NCBI GenBank assembly: GCA_977006965.1
Contig: OZ345374.1
Location: forward strand, 930,001-994,000
DNA: 64,000 nt
Direction: 5' to 3'
Source of the DNA: Phymatolithon calcareum
Taxonomy: Eukaryota; Rhodophyta; Florideophyceae; Hapalidiales
The notes beneath the pieces are model-generated. The model did no database searches, was not told where the DNA came from, and saw nothing but the letters and a program-made list of their open reading frames with translations. This document shows, in pieces, positions 9,850 through 20,298 of the stretch (the first letter of the stretch is position 1; every line of letters begins with the position of its first letter). A program made the position numbers and the translations under genes.

Positions 9850-11262
9850 TTTTGGAAACGAAAGCTAGGCACTATCAGGCTCGTTAAAAGCGTGAAGCTC
9901 AAGGAAATCTTCAACGTGCTTAGCGAAACAGTTACTGCCAGTAGAAGCGCCACAAATATATAGTGTGGCATTTTCACGCCTATTAGAATATGAGCACAAG
10001 AGGGTCTTCGTCTTGAATTTCCCAACTAGCAGTTGTTTTGAACAGCACAAGTAGTCACTATGATATCCTGAGTCCTCCTTTTCTTTTTCTTGGGAGTTAA
10101 GAGGGTTCTAACACCGCTCGCGAATGCAAATATACGTTCTTTAGCGACGAAACGTCGACGATTAATGCGCGTGGCAAATGTGTTACCGATGAGTTGCTCG
10201 AACATCACTTGACAATACCTTCGCTGCTTCATGTGCTGCTGACCCTCTGCACGGGCACCTGAGAATAAAAGTCATCTAACAATCACGCAAATTGCCAGAA
10301 GAGTTGATGACTTCTATGAACTATAGTTGCACTTGTTGAAGGTGCAGGATTATCGCACTTCTTCCACTCGCCGAGTGCTGTATCTCTCAACCGTTCTCCG
10401 GTTAGTGACCTCCGTTCCCATACCATCGGGATATGGACTCACGGAAGCATCTCAGGTCCGACGGAGGCACAGTGCGCTTTCTGGGGTCAGATATGGCATC
10501 GACAGAATCTTGACCGAGCGACCAGCGGTGCTGCGCAGACTACATGTTCCACTTGGTTGCGCAGTGAATGATATTCACTGGAAGTGTTCGGCGAGCGGCA
10601 TACCAGTCTTTGAAGAAGAAGGAGAGTTGAGATACTTAATTGGCCTTGTTGCCCTCCAAAAATTGCTCTCGGCGCTGAGCTATCCTCTCTTGTCATGAGG
10701 ATAATTATTCCGAAAAACTCAATCATCTCTGTCAATGTAGTCTCTTGTTGTCCAATTATTCTCAGCTTAGCGAACGCCAGAGCAGAAATATTTCCCATGT
10801 GAACTTGGGGAAATATCTTCATGACGCAATCTTACTCTGTATGAATACCAATACCATCATTTTCTGATAAGATGTCTCTGGTAAGAGCGCAAAGTCTTCA
10901 GAACTGAGAGGAAACTTAGACCCGATTCGGTCCTGAAGCTTGGCGCTCGTACCATGGTTCCCCAAAAGCGACAGTATTCGGCTCGCGGTCACGCACGACG
11001 ACATCAGGTTCGTTTTGTGATGGTTGGTCCCAAGAGCCCTTCAAGACGTAGGAGAGAGAGCCCGGAAAAGGGCGTTTAGAGATGGTAAAGGTTTTATAGA
11101 TGCTTTTTTGTCTATTTGATGAGCTTCTGATTGTGACTGTGGATGATAAACTGGCGCTTCGCGATGAAGATGGGCGAGGATGAGTACTGTAAGCAGTCCT
11201 GGGTGGTACTGCGCTTTGCCGGTGTTGGCTCGGTTCAAGGCTGGTGAGCTTCTGCAATGCAA
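9850..11262 (-). pseudogene. decayed piggyBac-like transposase
   Basis: Read leftwards: an N-terminal low-complexity part (11262-10916, with AYSTHPRPSSSRSASLSS and GSWDQPSQNEPDVVVRDREP), then the start of the DDE_Tnp_1_7 (piggyBac) domain (about 10740-10640, ETTLTEMIEFFGIIILMTR), then a C-terminal cysteine-rich segment (10050-9865, TLLCSYSNRRENATLYICGA and NCFAKHVEDF). The parts lie in different frames with stops between, so it is dead. The same N-terminal block recurs at 12.2-12.4 (+), 14.37-14.58 (-) and 16.2-16.65 kb (+), and the domain start recurs at 18.5 kb (TTVTELVKFFGILVLMTRFE). Confidence 0.6.
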
Positions 11263-11750
11263 TCTTCAGTGTCCCCTATCTTGACGTTGAACAGGTTGAC
11301 TGTCTTAAAATTAGTCTTCTTTCTGCGAACGCCAAACTATGACACATTTTACGCAAAGTGATATGCTCGCGCGACCATTCAGTTTTCCTCCAGTACCTCC
11401 TGAACGATACCACACACCCTTTTTTACTTGGAAAAGGCTCCATATTGTCTGGAGCATTCTACGAGACCTGTCACCGACGCTTCCTTTGTGTGTATGGATG
11501 TACCGACCACGAGGGGCCGGACTTTTTCTCGTGGCATGGCAGGTCTGGTACTTCTGGGTGACCACTATATTTTCGTTGCTAGCGCCGAACGAAGAGATTT
11601 TAAGTTAGTAGTTGCGGTACTCCTCACCCACTACACAAGTTCGGCTTTTCAGTAATGGCGCAGATGATCCGTTCTGCGTTCGATTTACTAACTTTTCCGA
11701 GCTTTTGAATCCGTCCTCATTTGAGGACTGGGTCCTCAATTGAGGACGTT

Positions 11751-11769
11751 CGGCACATAGACACTAGTG
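11751..11769. repeat. terminal inverted repeat, right, piggyBac-like element A
   Basis: Exact complement of 9771-9789. Confidence 0.8.
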
Positions 11770-12347
11770 TCTAGTTTACTAACCACCTCAATTGAGGGGC
11801 GACTTAAAAGCTCGATAAAATTTATAAAACGAAGGCAGAACAGCTCGCTCACGCCAGAGTCGTAAGGCCGAGCTTGTCTTCTGTGCGACGAGTAGCGCAA
11901 CTACTACCTGAAAATCACATCGTGCTGAGCTAGGAACGAAAATGTTCTGTCTACTCTTAAGAATCAGACCTGCTGTGTCGCAAGAAAAAGACTCCCGTCT
12001 ACGGGTCGGTGCAGCCAAACATGCCAAGAAAACGAAGGCGCTTAGTCGAGAATAATGTTGTAGACTATAGGCAGCCATTTCCAAGTCAATATATGTTATT
12101 GGTACGGCTCAGGATGTAGTTGAAGAGAAAATCGGTGGTCTCGCCAGCAAGTCACTGCGCGTAAAATGTGTCCTAATTCAGCACCGAGTGAAGAAGATTA
12201 AGATTGCGACAGTCAAGATTGTTAGCCTCAATTCATAAAATCCTGTTGATGGTGCTTCGGCCCGCTCGGCACCTTGCGCCGAGCTCACACTGGAAAAGCG
12301 TCGCATTGCCAAGTCCTGCTTACAGTACTCATCTTCGCCAACCTTCA

Positions 12348-13042
12348 TCAGAAAACGCCAATTTTCCAGCTCCATTCGCAACAAAACGTTAACCAGTAGA
12401 CCAACCAATCTGCAACACAGTCCTCAGAAGCACTGGGTGCCCTTTTGGGGGCTCTCTTCTCTACGCCCTCTAAGATTTTTGGGATGTTTTCAAACAGCCC
12501 CTCATTGTTCACGAACTTGAGTACTTCGACCGGTTTCTCATTGCATATTTCCTCCACCGTTTTGGTGAAAACTCTACCAATAGTCTGGCGCCTTGATACA
12601 TTCCGTCCACTGCAGCCTAGGAGTAGATGCTCCACGGTTTCATTGGTTCCCACAGAGCAGGTCTTGCATATAGGGTCGTATTCAACGGGAACATATTGAA
12701 AAACTCTTACCAGCGAGCACCATAGTGCGGCAAGTTGATTGAGAGTAGTTTCAGCGCGCCTGTCGCTTATATTGCGCTTTGGGGGTAACAATTGCATACT
12801 CCGAGGCTTTGTCGACTGGTGCCGATTGACAATCGACCGCGCAGATTCTATGGTTAAGGATATATTTTGATGCGTCACCAGACTTCACTCCGTAATGCCT
12901 TTTCGAGCAAGGCCGTCCGTTTTTTCGTTCCCAGGGAGCCCTTAGTAGCTTGGGATCCAAATTGCTTCGCAAGTGATGATATCATCAATCAGCCTTTCCA
13001 AAGTATCCGACAGCTTGTCATCTCCCCATACACCCATCGTTG
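12348..13042 (-). pseudogene. LINE fragment (RNase H end and C-terminal Cys motif), left arm copy
   Basis: Read leftwards: WIPSY followed by a stop, then GLPGNEKTDGLARKG (an RNase H HCGxxxNExxDxxA motif with the His codon region decayed). Then comes a 176-codon frame ending YDPICKTCSVGTNETVEHLL and EVLKFVNN. It is clearly homologous to 3444-4189 but from a different copy. Confidence 0.7.
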
Positions 13043-13721
13043 TCCGGTCAGCGCTTCGAGGAATCTCCTTCTGTCTTCGAACCAGCGAATGTGGTGTACG
13101 CATGGGATTCGAAAGCGTTCTATCTCCTCAAAAGCTCAGACTGCCGAGAATATTTCGGCGTCGAACGACAAACCCACTGCTTCAATGGTCGTTTCGTGTG
13201 AACACATTCGCTCCGGCAACTTTCTTGGTTGATAACTCGTTTCTCATCTCTGAAGCTCATCGAGAGTGTCAGCAGCGCGTGATGAAAGATAACATGAAGT
13301 ACTGATCCAGCAATTCACCGACACCGCATTTAACTCCAGTACTACTCCCCAACATTCAGTCAATTCATACCGTACATTTTCGTTAGAGAGCGGTGTTTGA
13401 ACCCGCTTCATTCCCACCGAGAAGAAAAGGAAGAATTCGAATGCCATGACGACTACTTTTGCGGCGCAAATCAACCGCAAAGTTTGCAAAGTGAGGAAAA
13501 CGACTGCCATATGTTCGTCATGTAGCAAACTTTATGGTGGCAAAACATGCATCTGTAACTTTCATTTGGTTGAGACTGTTTCACGAAGCTCGTTGTTGGT
13601 ATCCATAAGCTTAACGCTGTACAAGAGCCTGATATTGGGGAGCTTTCGTTTGCAAAAAATTATATGAATTTCATAACCTCAATTGAGAGAAAAGTGCCCC
13701 TCAATTGATGCGCTGACAAAG

Positions 13722-14370
13722 CAACGATGGATGTATGGGGAGATGACAAGCTATCGGATACTATGGGAAGGCTGATTGATGATATCATCACTTGCGAAGC
13801 AATTTGGATCCCAAGCTACTAAGGGCTCCCTGGGAACGAAAAAACGGACGGCCTTGCTCGAAAAGGCATTACGGAGTGAAGTCTGGTGACGCATCAAAAT
13901 ATACCCTTAACCATAGAATCTGCGTGGTTGATTGTCAATCGGCACAAGTCGACAAAGCTTAGGAGTATGCAGTTGTTACCCTCAGAGCGCAATATAAGCC
14001 ACAAGCACGCTGAAACTACTCTCAATCAACTTGCCGCACTATGTTGCTCGCTGGTAACAATTTTTCAAGATGTTACCGTTGACTATGACCCTATATGCAA
14101 GACCTGCTCTGCGAGAACCAAGGAGACCGTGGGGCATCTACTCCTACGCTGTAGTAGACGGAATGTATCAAGGCGCTAGAAAATCGTTAGAGTTTTCACT
14201 AAAACGGTGGAGGAAATATGCATTGAGAAACGGGTCGAAGTACTTCCGTTCGTGAACAATGAGGGGCTGGTTGAAAAAATCGCAAAAATCTTAGAGAGAG
14301 TAGCAAAGAGAGCCCGCAAAAGGCGCATAGTGCTTCTGCGGACTGCGTTGCAGATTGCTTGGTCCATTAG
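13722..14370 (+). pseudogene. LINE fragment, right arm copy
   Basis: Inverted copy of 12348-13042 with the same broken RNase H motif and the frame DYDPICKTCSARTKETVGHLL at 14076-14140. It has additional differences and a stop after ~97 codons, so both arms have decayed independently since duplication. Confidence 0.7.
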
Positions 14371-15359
14371 TTAGCTTTTCGTTGCGAATGGAGGAGGAAA
14401 ATTGGCGTTTTCTGATGAAGGTTGGCGAAGACGAGTACTGTAAGCAGGATTTGGCAATGCTAAACTTTTCCAGTGTGGTCTCGGTCCAAGGTGGCAAACG
14501 GGCTGAAGCACCATCATCAGGTTTTTATGAATTGAGGCTAACAATCTTGACGGTCGCAATCTTAATCTTGTTCACTGGGTGCTGAATTAGGACACATTTT
14601 ACGCACAGCGACGTGCTTGCGAGACTACCGAACTTCTCTTCAATTACATCCTGAGCCGTACCAATCACGTTTATTAACTTGGAAATGACTGCCTATAGTC
14701 TACAACATTATTCTCGACTAAGCGCCTTCGTTTCCGTGGCATGTTTGGATGCACCGGTCCGTAGACGGGAGTCTTTTTCTTGCGGCACAACAGGTCTGAT
14801 TCTTAAGAGTAGACAGCACATTTTTGTTCCTAGCTTAGCACGATGTGATTTTCAGGTAGTAGTTGCGCTACTCGTCGCACAGAAGACAATCCCGGCTTTA
14901 CGACTCTGGCGTGAGCGAGCTGTTTCGCCTTCTTGTTATAGATTTTTTCGAGCTTATAAATCACCCCTCAATTGAGGGATTTACACTCAATTGAGGGGCG
15001 ATTTGAAAGGTCAAAAAAGTATGCAAAAAGAATGCGAAACAGATAGTTTGCGCCATCTTTGGAAAGGCGGGCTTGTTGTCTGCTTGAGGAGTACCGCAAC
15101 TACTACCTTAAAAGCGCTTCCTTTGGCGGTAGGAACGAAAATACGATTTTCAGTCAGAAGAAGCGGACCTGCCATGTCACGAGAAAAAGGCCCGCGCCGA
15201 GTGGTCGGCGCATCCGTATATACTAAGGAAACATCGGTGACAAGTCTCGAAGAGTGTTGCAGGCTCTACAGAGCCTTTTCCAATTCAAAAAAGGTGAACG
15301 GCACGGTTCTGGAGGTACTCTTAAATGAAAACATATTTTCTTTTACTGGTGTATAAGCC

Positions 15360-16204
15360 GTTGCGTATAGGAAAGCCCCCATGTTACGCATTAGACTAAG
15401 CGCACGAATAGACGAAACGCCGCTAAACGCACCACCCGTAACAAATTCTAAATCTATTCTATAATTGCCTTAGTTCACAAGAAACTTAAACAAGAGCGCC
15501 CATCCTTTCCAACCCTCGTGCGCAACGCGATATGGCACAAAGAAGAAAATCTATTGCAGTCGTATATTACAGATGAAGCTCAGACTCTCGGAATGAGTCC
15601 TATCTCCGCTCTGAAATCTGCGCATAAGCCCTGTATCGAAAACAAATTGGTATTCCCTGCGATCGCAGATGGGAAGGTGGGTGGGTTGAAAGGTAAGCCC
15701 TGAGGAAGAAAGAGTTGACGGCTCGCAGACGAAGGGGTCTCTTATACTGCTTGGACGTCGTCGCGCAAAGCGGAGCCAATCCAGACGTATGGCGAACGGC
15801 CCGAATCGCATAGACAGACACTGTCGGTGGCCGGGGGTGGCGCTGCTGTCGGTACATCCGCGCGCCGCTCGCAAGCTCGTGTTGCTTCCTTTAGACCGTT
15901 GCGCCGACGCGCGAAGCAGATCCGACCCAGACGCATGGCGAACGTCTCGAATCGCCTAGGCAAATACTTTCGGATCCCGGGAGCATTTGTCCGACTCGGA
16001 TGCGCCCGACAATGGCGGTTCTTGTGTCTCTTCAACATTCATCCAACAGCCAGTGTCCAATCACTTGTCTTCGCGTGCCATTATGGCCGTTGACCAATCG
16101 CTGTTAAGTACTCCTTGCCAACCCCACAGCTTTTCTCCCATGAGCCTCGCAGACTGAATCGCAGCATCGCACGGTGTCGCCAATATTGTTTTCACGCTTA
16201 ATAC
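15360..16204. repeat. GC-rich segment with a two-copy tandem repeat, no gene
   Basis: Blocks at about 15763-15822 and 15908-15967 are ~80% alike (CGCGCAAAGCGGAGCCAATC against CGCGCGAAGCAGATCCGACC, both continuing CAGACG.ATGGCGAACG..C.CGAATCGC), a direct repeat ~145 bp apart. Overlapping frames on both strands follow the repeat and are probably not genes. The remaining part shows nothing recognisable. Confidence 0.5.
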
Positions 16205-16860
16205 TTGAATCAAGTACATGAAATCAATGGTTGCGCAAGCACGGCGCTTCGCGTAAAATGGGTCCTAAGTCATAAACCGACCAAGAAGACTAAGAATAAG
16301 ACACTCAAGATTGTTATTGTCAAGGCAGGAAAGGCTGACGAAGGTACTCCTTCCTCTCGAATGCTTGTATCAAGTCCCAGGCCGCAAAACTCTGTCCCAC
16401 AAAATCTGGCTTACAGTACTCCTGGTCGCCAGTCTTCTTCGCCAAACGCCAGTTTTTTCTCGGCAGTCGCAACCAGAAGCTCCAAAAAAGAAACAAAAGC
16501 TTCGATCCAAACGTCAGTAGCTATGAACGCCCTATTCCAGGCTCTCTCGCCTACGCCTTGCAGGGCTCTTGGGACCAGGCGTCGCGCGAGGAAATTGATG
16601 TCATCACACCCGACCGCGAACCCCAAAGTAATTGTACATGGGGTGCAATAGTACGAGCGACAAGTTCTATAACCGGTTGGGGGACGAATTCCGCGTCAGT
16701 TCTGGACAGTTCGCACACCAAATGGAGAGGGGATATATGTTGATTTATTTTAAAAGCTCCCAAAGCCACAATTTGAGTAACAGGGCAGCTTCTCGCTGTT
16801 TTCGATACTCATCTCTCTACTTTCCTTCTAATATCTCCTTAATTAAATTTCTCTCCCTGT
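16205..16860 (+). pseudogene. N-terminal part of a piggyBac-like transposase
   Basis: A 148-codon frame, continued in other frames, aligned to blocks at 10916-11262, 12204-12392 and 14371-14559. Key residues are LAYSTPGRQSSSPNASF, then RSSKKETKAS and GSWDQASREEIDVITPDRE. It is rich in Ser, Pro and Lys, like the disordered N-termini of such transposases. Broken by frame changes after 16650. Confidence 0.5.
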
Positions 16861-17034
16861 AACGGCCCGAATAAGTCTTTTGCATTCATATTCCGTTTCT
16901 TGGTTCATCTTCATAGACCGCAGTATACGTTGCAACATGATAAGCTCCACCACAGCACCAGTCCCAAAGTATTTCGCCAGAATGGGCACACCAAATGGAG
17001 ATTTCATATCGGAAAATGGTGGTAGTGGGACTCA
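16861..17034. other. short stretch before the copia element
   Basis: Belongs to element B by position. No motif recognised. Confidence 0.4.
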
Positions 17035-17300
17035 TGTTGGATTACTTGTTTTCTTTATTCAGTTGTCCGGCCTACCGCTACTTATATACTAGCGGGCGGC
17101 CCGGCGGTCGCCTGGCGACGGGTGTGCCAGGCGATTGGTATGCCAGGCGACTCGTGCGCCAGGCTTAGGGTACGGCAGTATGCTGTGCACCCGCCACACG
17201 TGCAAAGCGGTGCCAGTGCAGGCATACGCGCAGAAGGTCTCGCGTGTGCGGCTTGTGGAACTGTGCCGGCGTTGAGGCTGGAAGAGTTGTGAAACTGTCA
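17035..17300 (-). repeat. copia 3' LTR (266 bp)
   Basis: Starts TGTTGGATTACTTG and ends GTGAAACTGTCA on the plus strand. It has a 34-bp insertion at about 17257-17290 relative to the other LTR, apparently templated by the GTTGTG/CTTGTG similarity at its ends. Confidence 0.88.
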
Positions 17301-17993
17301 GCCCGGCGCAGCCTCGATGCCGGTGTCGCGGATTCGTGCGATGTTACGGCGCAGCATAGCGAGAGGAAGCGGTTTTGTAAACATATCAGCGAGCTGCTGC
17401 GTGCCGGGCACTTGTGCTGGAAGAATTCGCTGGCGCTGCACTTGCTGTTGTATGTAGCGTGCCCGCGTGTCAATGTGCTTTGACCGTGTTGTGGGTCCAT
17501 TCGCCACAGTCATGGCGAGTGCGGCGGTGTTGTCGATGAATAGCTTTGTAGGTGACGGGATTGGGATGCGCCATTCTTTGGCGAGCTCTTGAAGCCATGT
17601 TATTACACGGGCCGCCTCAGAAGCGGCCATGTATTCCGCCTCACCAGAACTCAGAGTGACCGATTTCTGGAGAATAGATGGCCAAAATATGAGATCCCCG
17701 GCGTAGGAGATTGCTATTCCGGTTCTTGAGCGGCGCGTGTTTGGGCATGTGGCAAAATCCGAGTCCGAAAAGGCGCGCAGCTCAGAGTCGCCGTTTAGGC
17801 GATAAAATAAGTGTGAGTCGCGCTTCCCTGCGAGGAAACGGGCGACTCGCTCTAGGGCGGTGACGTGGTGAGCAGCGGGGTCGAGCAAGTGTCGTGCGAG
17901 ATGCGAGGCGATATATCCGGCGTCGTAAACGACAGTGTCGACGCAATCGGTCGGCCACGGGAGCGTGGGCAGATGTTCATCTTGCTCGGCCAT
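17298..17993 (-). CDS. copia gag-start/RNase H fusion frame, 231 codons
   Basis: ATG start (MAEQDEHLPTLPWP, a plausible gag beginning). It runs directly into the end of pol: the connection region YDAGYIASHLARHLLDPAAH, then a copia RNase H with all expected acidic residues visible (FSDSDFA, SSGEAEYMA, FIDNTAAL, SKHID) and the usual end QLADMFTKPL. The stop codon lies at the LTR boundary. The deletion joining gag and pol is in frame and no stop was acquired, so the fusion may be recent or harmless. It cannot support its own transposition but could be mobilised in trans. Confidence 0.85.
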   Translation of the reverse strand: MAEQDEHLPTLPWPTDCVDTVVYDAGYIASHLARHLLDPAAHHVTALERVARFLAGKRDSHLFYRLNGDSELRAFSDSDFATCPNTRRSRTGIAISYAGDLIFWPSILQKSVTLSSGEAEYMAASEAARVITWLQELAKEWRIPIPSPTKLFIDNTAALAMTVANGPTTRSKHIDTRARYIQQQVQRQRILPAQVPGTQQLADMFTKPLPLAMLRRNIARIRDTGIEAAPG

Positions 17994-18192
17994 GGCGGAA
18001 AAGTTTGATTTGGGATGGTGATTGTCGTTGGCTGCGCGGCGGGAGCCTGGGATCGGATTCCGTAATGGAGATGGCGGCGGTGCAGCAAATGTTGTTCGGT
18101 GAGCGGCGGATCCGTCGTAGTTGGATTGAGTGTTGCGCGTGGAGCGCGGTGGGTAGCGTGAAGAACCCGTGGTGATTGGTTATATCGTACAG

Positions 18193-18204
18193 TGGCCCAT
18201 AACC
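18193..18204 (-). other. copia primer-binding site (initiator tRNA-Met anticodon half)
   Basis: On the minus strand, immediately after the 5' LTR: GGTTATGGGCCA. This complements the anticodon stem-loop (GGGCCCAUAACC) of eukaryotic initiator tRNA-Met, the internal half-tRNA primer used by Drosophila copia and some relatives. Confidence 0.75.
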
Positions 18205-18436
18205 TGTTGGATTACTTGTTTTCTTTATTCAGTTGTCCGGCCTACCGCTACTTATATACTAGCGGGCGGCCTGGCGGTCGCCTGGCGACGGGTGTGCCAG
18301 GCGATTGGTACGCCAGGCGACTCGTGCGCCAGGCTTAGGGTACGGCAGTATGCTGTGCACCCGCCACACGTACAAAGCGGTGCCAGTGCAGGCATACGCG
18401 CAGAAGGTCTCGCGTGTGCGGCTTGTGAAACTGTCA
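18205..18436 (-). repeat. copia 5' LTR (232 bp)
   Basis: Nearly identical to 17035-17300 apart from the 34-bp insertion and scattered substitutions. Bounded by TG and CA. Confidence 0.88.
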
Positions 18437-18480
18437 CTTCACACGCCCTGTGATTGCTTTATGACCAGGTTTCCGTAAGG

Positions 18481-18715
18481 TCACCTTCGAAAGTTAGCTG
18501 CATGGATGTCCATGAAGCGGAAACGAATCGGGGGAAAAGAGACTACAGTGACAGAACTGGTTAAGTTTTTCGGAATACTCGTCCTCATGACAAGATTTGA
18601 GTTTGGCGCTAAGAGCAATTTATGGAAGACTACTAGGCCGAACAAGTATATCCCGGCTTGTTGAAGACATCCATGAGCTTGACGCTTTTGATGTGCCCGA
18701 TAGTGAGTAGCTTTC
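18481..18715 (+). pseudogene. piggyBac-like transposase catalytic-domain start
   Basis: The plus-strand frame gives KLAAWMSMKRKRIGGKETTV, then TELVKFFGILVLMTRFEFG and NLWKTTRPNKYIPAC, then a stop. The pattern (ELxxFFGILxLMTRxEFGxxxxLW) matches the DDE_Tnp_1_7 beginning and the copy at 10.7 kb. Truncated. Confidence 0.6.
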
Positions 18716-18989
18716 ATGCGCAAAAATTAAATGATTCTCGCTCACCCAATTGAGAAAAAAGTGCCCCTCAATTGAGGGAAAATTTCAGTAAACTAGACAC
18801 TACAGTAGAGTGATCATTTGACTTTTTGCGTCAAAAATGGACAATTAAAGTAGGCTCTGATGCTCGGCAATGCCAGGTCTCTAGTACACGATTGGCGCTG
18901 TTTTTAGCTAAACGGACTTCGCGGGCGGATAAAACAAGTCATAAGCTACTATCCCTGTTCATTTGATGTTAAACAATGAATTTTGGACG

Positions 18990-19190
18990 AATTTGCAACG
19001 CAAAATAGAAAATGACCACTTCAGTGGTCATTTTGTCAAGGCCAAAATCGCTTTAGATTTTTAAAATGTCATGTCTTCAATTTTTACAGTAAAATTTATT
19101 ATTGACGGCAAATATTTAAAAATGTTAAGAGTGCAAATATCTATCAAAACGTAATAAGTTCGCAGTTGCCCGCATCCTCAAGCGTAATCC
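18990..19190 (+). repeat. AT-rich fold-back family arm with 26-bp hairpin
   Basis: 19009-19034 is a hairpin (12-bp arms AAAATGACCACT / AGTGGTCATTTT, 2-nt loop). 19040-19190 aligns with the right arm of the next element (TTTTTAAAATGTC.TG.CTTCAAT, GGCAAATATTTAA, then GCAGTTGCCCGCATCCTCAAGCG against GAAGTTTCCCGCAACCTCCAGCG). Confidence 0.6.
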
Positions 19191-19264
19191 TTGAAGACCT
19201 GATTATTCAATTTGGACAATAGACAGCTGAACGAGAATGCTGTGTACCGCACTACAGCACACCC

Positions 19265-20116
19265 GGGAGGATGCGGGAAACTTCGAAATTAGTGCGTTTT
19301 GACACAATCTTTTGTATTTTAACACTGTTAAATATTTTCCACGAAATATGCATTAAATTGAAGGTACGACATTTTAAAAGCGTAAAGAAATTTTAACCAT
19401 TACCATATAGATGCATACATTTGAAAGAACATGACATGTTATTCGAGTTTTTTCGAACATATGACAAATATATTATATTTGTCATATGTTCGAAAAAACT
19501 GGACTATATTCGTTTTTACAGAAAACCATATATATGCCATATGTGAGATATTAAAGTGGCGAATATTCCGCCACCAGGTCCCAAGCGTTCAAGTTCAACC
19601 GAATTCCTTGAAGGGGGCTATGCAATCTACTTGATGGAACAAGAAATATGCCGTCATTATATCGTGAAGAGCAGAAATATGGCGCTCAAGTTCTCGAATA
19701 TTCGCCAATTTCGCCATATATATGAAATCTGTTGTCTCTCCAGTTCGCAAGAAATCACGAACTACACCATATTCTTTGCTTGAAGTCATTCTATCTCTAC
19801 TCCTCTCTTGAGTTGTTTTGAATGAGTTGGAATTATGTAAAGTTTATAGAAGAAGGCAAAATTCGGCATATAGCGAAGTAAGCATCGTCGAATATTTGTC
19901 ATACGAATATATACGAATAAATTCGAAATTTTCCAACATATGACAAATATATGTTCTTTCAAATGTAAGCATCTATATGGTAATGGCCAAAATTTCTTTA
20001 GGTTTTTAAAATGTCGTGCCTTCAATTCAATGCATATTTAGTGGCAAATATTTAACAGTGTTACAATGCAAAGATAGTGTCAAAACGCACTAAATTCGAA
20101 GTTTCCCGCAACCTCC
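19265..20116. mobile_element. AT-rich fold-back (MITE-like) element, ~200-bp inverted arms
   Basis: 19265-19470 and 19920-20116 are imperfect inverted repeats (left: GAGGATGCGGGAAACTTCGA and onward; right ends CGAAGTTTCCCGCAACCTCC). The interior repeats the sequence at 8860-9065. No transposase. Contains the 55-bp palindrome 19446-19500. Confidence 0.6.
19446..19500. repeat. 55-bp perfect palindrome
   Basis: 27-bp arms (left begins AGTTTTTTCGAACATATGAC) pair perfectly around one central base at 19473. Confidence 0.9.
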
Positions 20117-20298
20117 AGCGATCATACTTGCATTGACGCTTAATCCGGTTGTGATCCGGATCATTTTTGTAATCCGAATAAATCGGATCTGGGTTAAAAA
20201 GAAAAAAATAAGCTGAAAAAATGAAATCCGATTGCAATTCGAAATCTTCCAAAATTTTCCTAAAACCGTACGATCACCCAAGTATAAATTTTACTCGG

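Larger units (their letters stand above)
9771..11769 (-). mobile_element. decayed piggyBac-like element A with perfect 19-bp terminal inverted repeats
   Basis: Both ends carry the same 19 bp, CACTAGTGTCTATGTGCCG at 9771-9789 and its complement at 11751-11769. Inside each end lie two or more copies of the palindrome (TC)CTCAATTGAGG(A): 9808-9835 at the left, 11714-11746 at the right. The interior holds a decayed transposase on the minus strand. Target duplications are not clear (the outer CACTAGTG is itself palindromic, so the true end may differ by a few bases). The TTAA duplication expected of classical piggyBac is absent. Confidence 0.7.
11770..14985. repeat. large inverted duplication (arms ~1.26 kb, 679-bp spacer)
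   Basis: 11785-13042 and 13722-14980 are inverted copies of each other, readable along the full length (for example CACCCATCGTTG at 13030 against CAACGATGGATG at 13728, and GACTATAGGCAG at 12063 against CTGCCTATAGTC at 14689). Each arm contains, from the outside in, a block also present in element A's right end, a block of the piggyBac-like transposase N-terminus, and a LINE fragment. CTCAATTGAG palindromes flank the structure at 11788-11798 and 14964-14996, and also sit at 13678-13708 in the spacer. The spacer also holds a C-terminal Cys-rich transposase piece (13446-13560, TTAICSSCSKLYGGKTCICN). Confidence 0.8.
17035..18436 (-). mobile_element. internally deleted Ty1/copia LTR retrotransposon
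   Basis: Two direct repeats bounded by TG...CA, 17035-17300 (3' LTR on the minus strand) and 18205-18436 (5' LTR), enclose 904 bp. The interior has a primer-binding site next to the 5' LTR and one open frame. That frame joins a gag-like start to the end of pol. Integrase, reverse transcriptase and most of gag are missing. The LTRs differ at a few sites, plus a 34-bp insertion in the left one. Flanks give no perfect target duplication (ACTCA against CTTCA). It inserted in the piggyBac-like element B. Confidence 0.88.
14986..18806 (+). mobile_element. decayed piggyBac-like element B, interrupted by a copia element
   Basis: Left part 14990-15356 is an inverted relative of the element A right end. 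16205-16860 carries the transposase N-terminal block on the plus strand (LAYSTPGRQSSSPNASFFSA...NALFQALSPTPC, then QGSWDQASREEIDV). 18500-18680 carries the start of the catalytic domain. 18744-18776 has two CTCAATTGAG-type palindromes, followed by GTAAACTAGACACTA, the complement of the AGTGTCTAGTTTACT at 11766-11780. A copia element (17035-18436) splits the coding region. Exact outer boundaries are uncertain. Confidence 0.5.

Noticed and set aside
9771-11769. A third CACTA element, because its ends read CACTAGTG
   Set aside because: The internal coding remnants are piggyBac-like, with no TNP2-like motif, and CACTAGTG is itself a palindrome. The resemblance is probably coincidental.
15551-16038. 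Overlapping 85-107 codon frames as small genes
   Set aside because: They follow a GC-rich direct repeat on both strands and have repetitive translations. No motif or conserved start.
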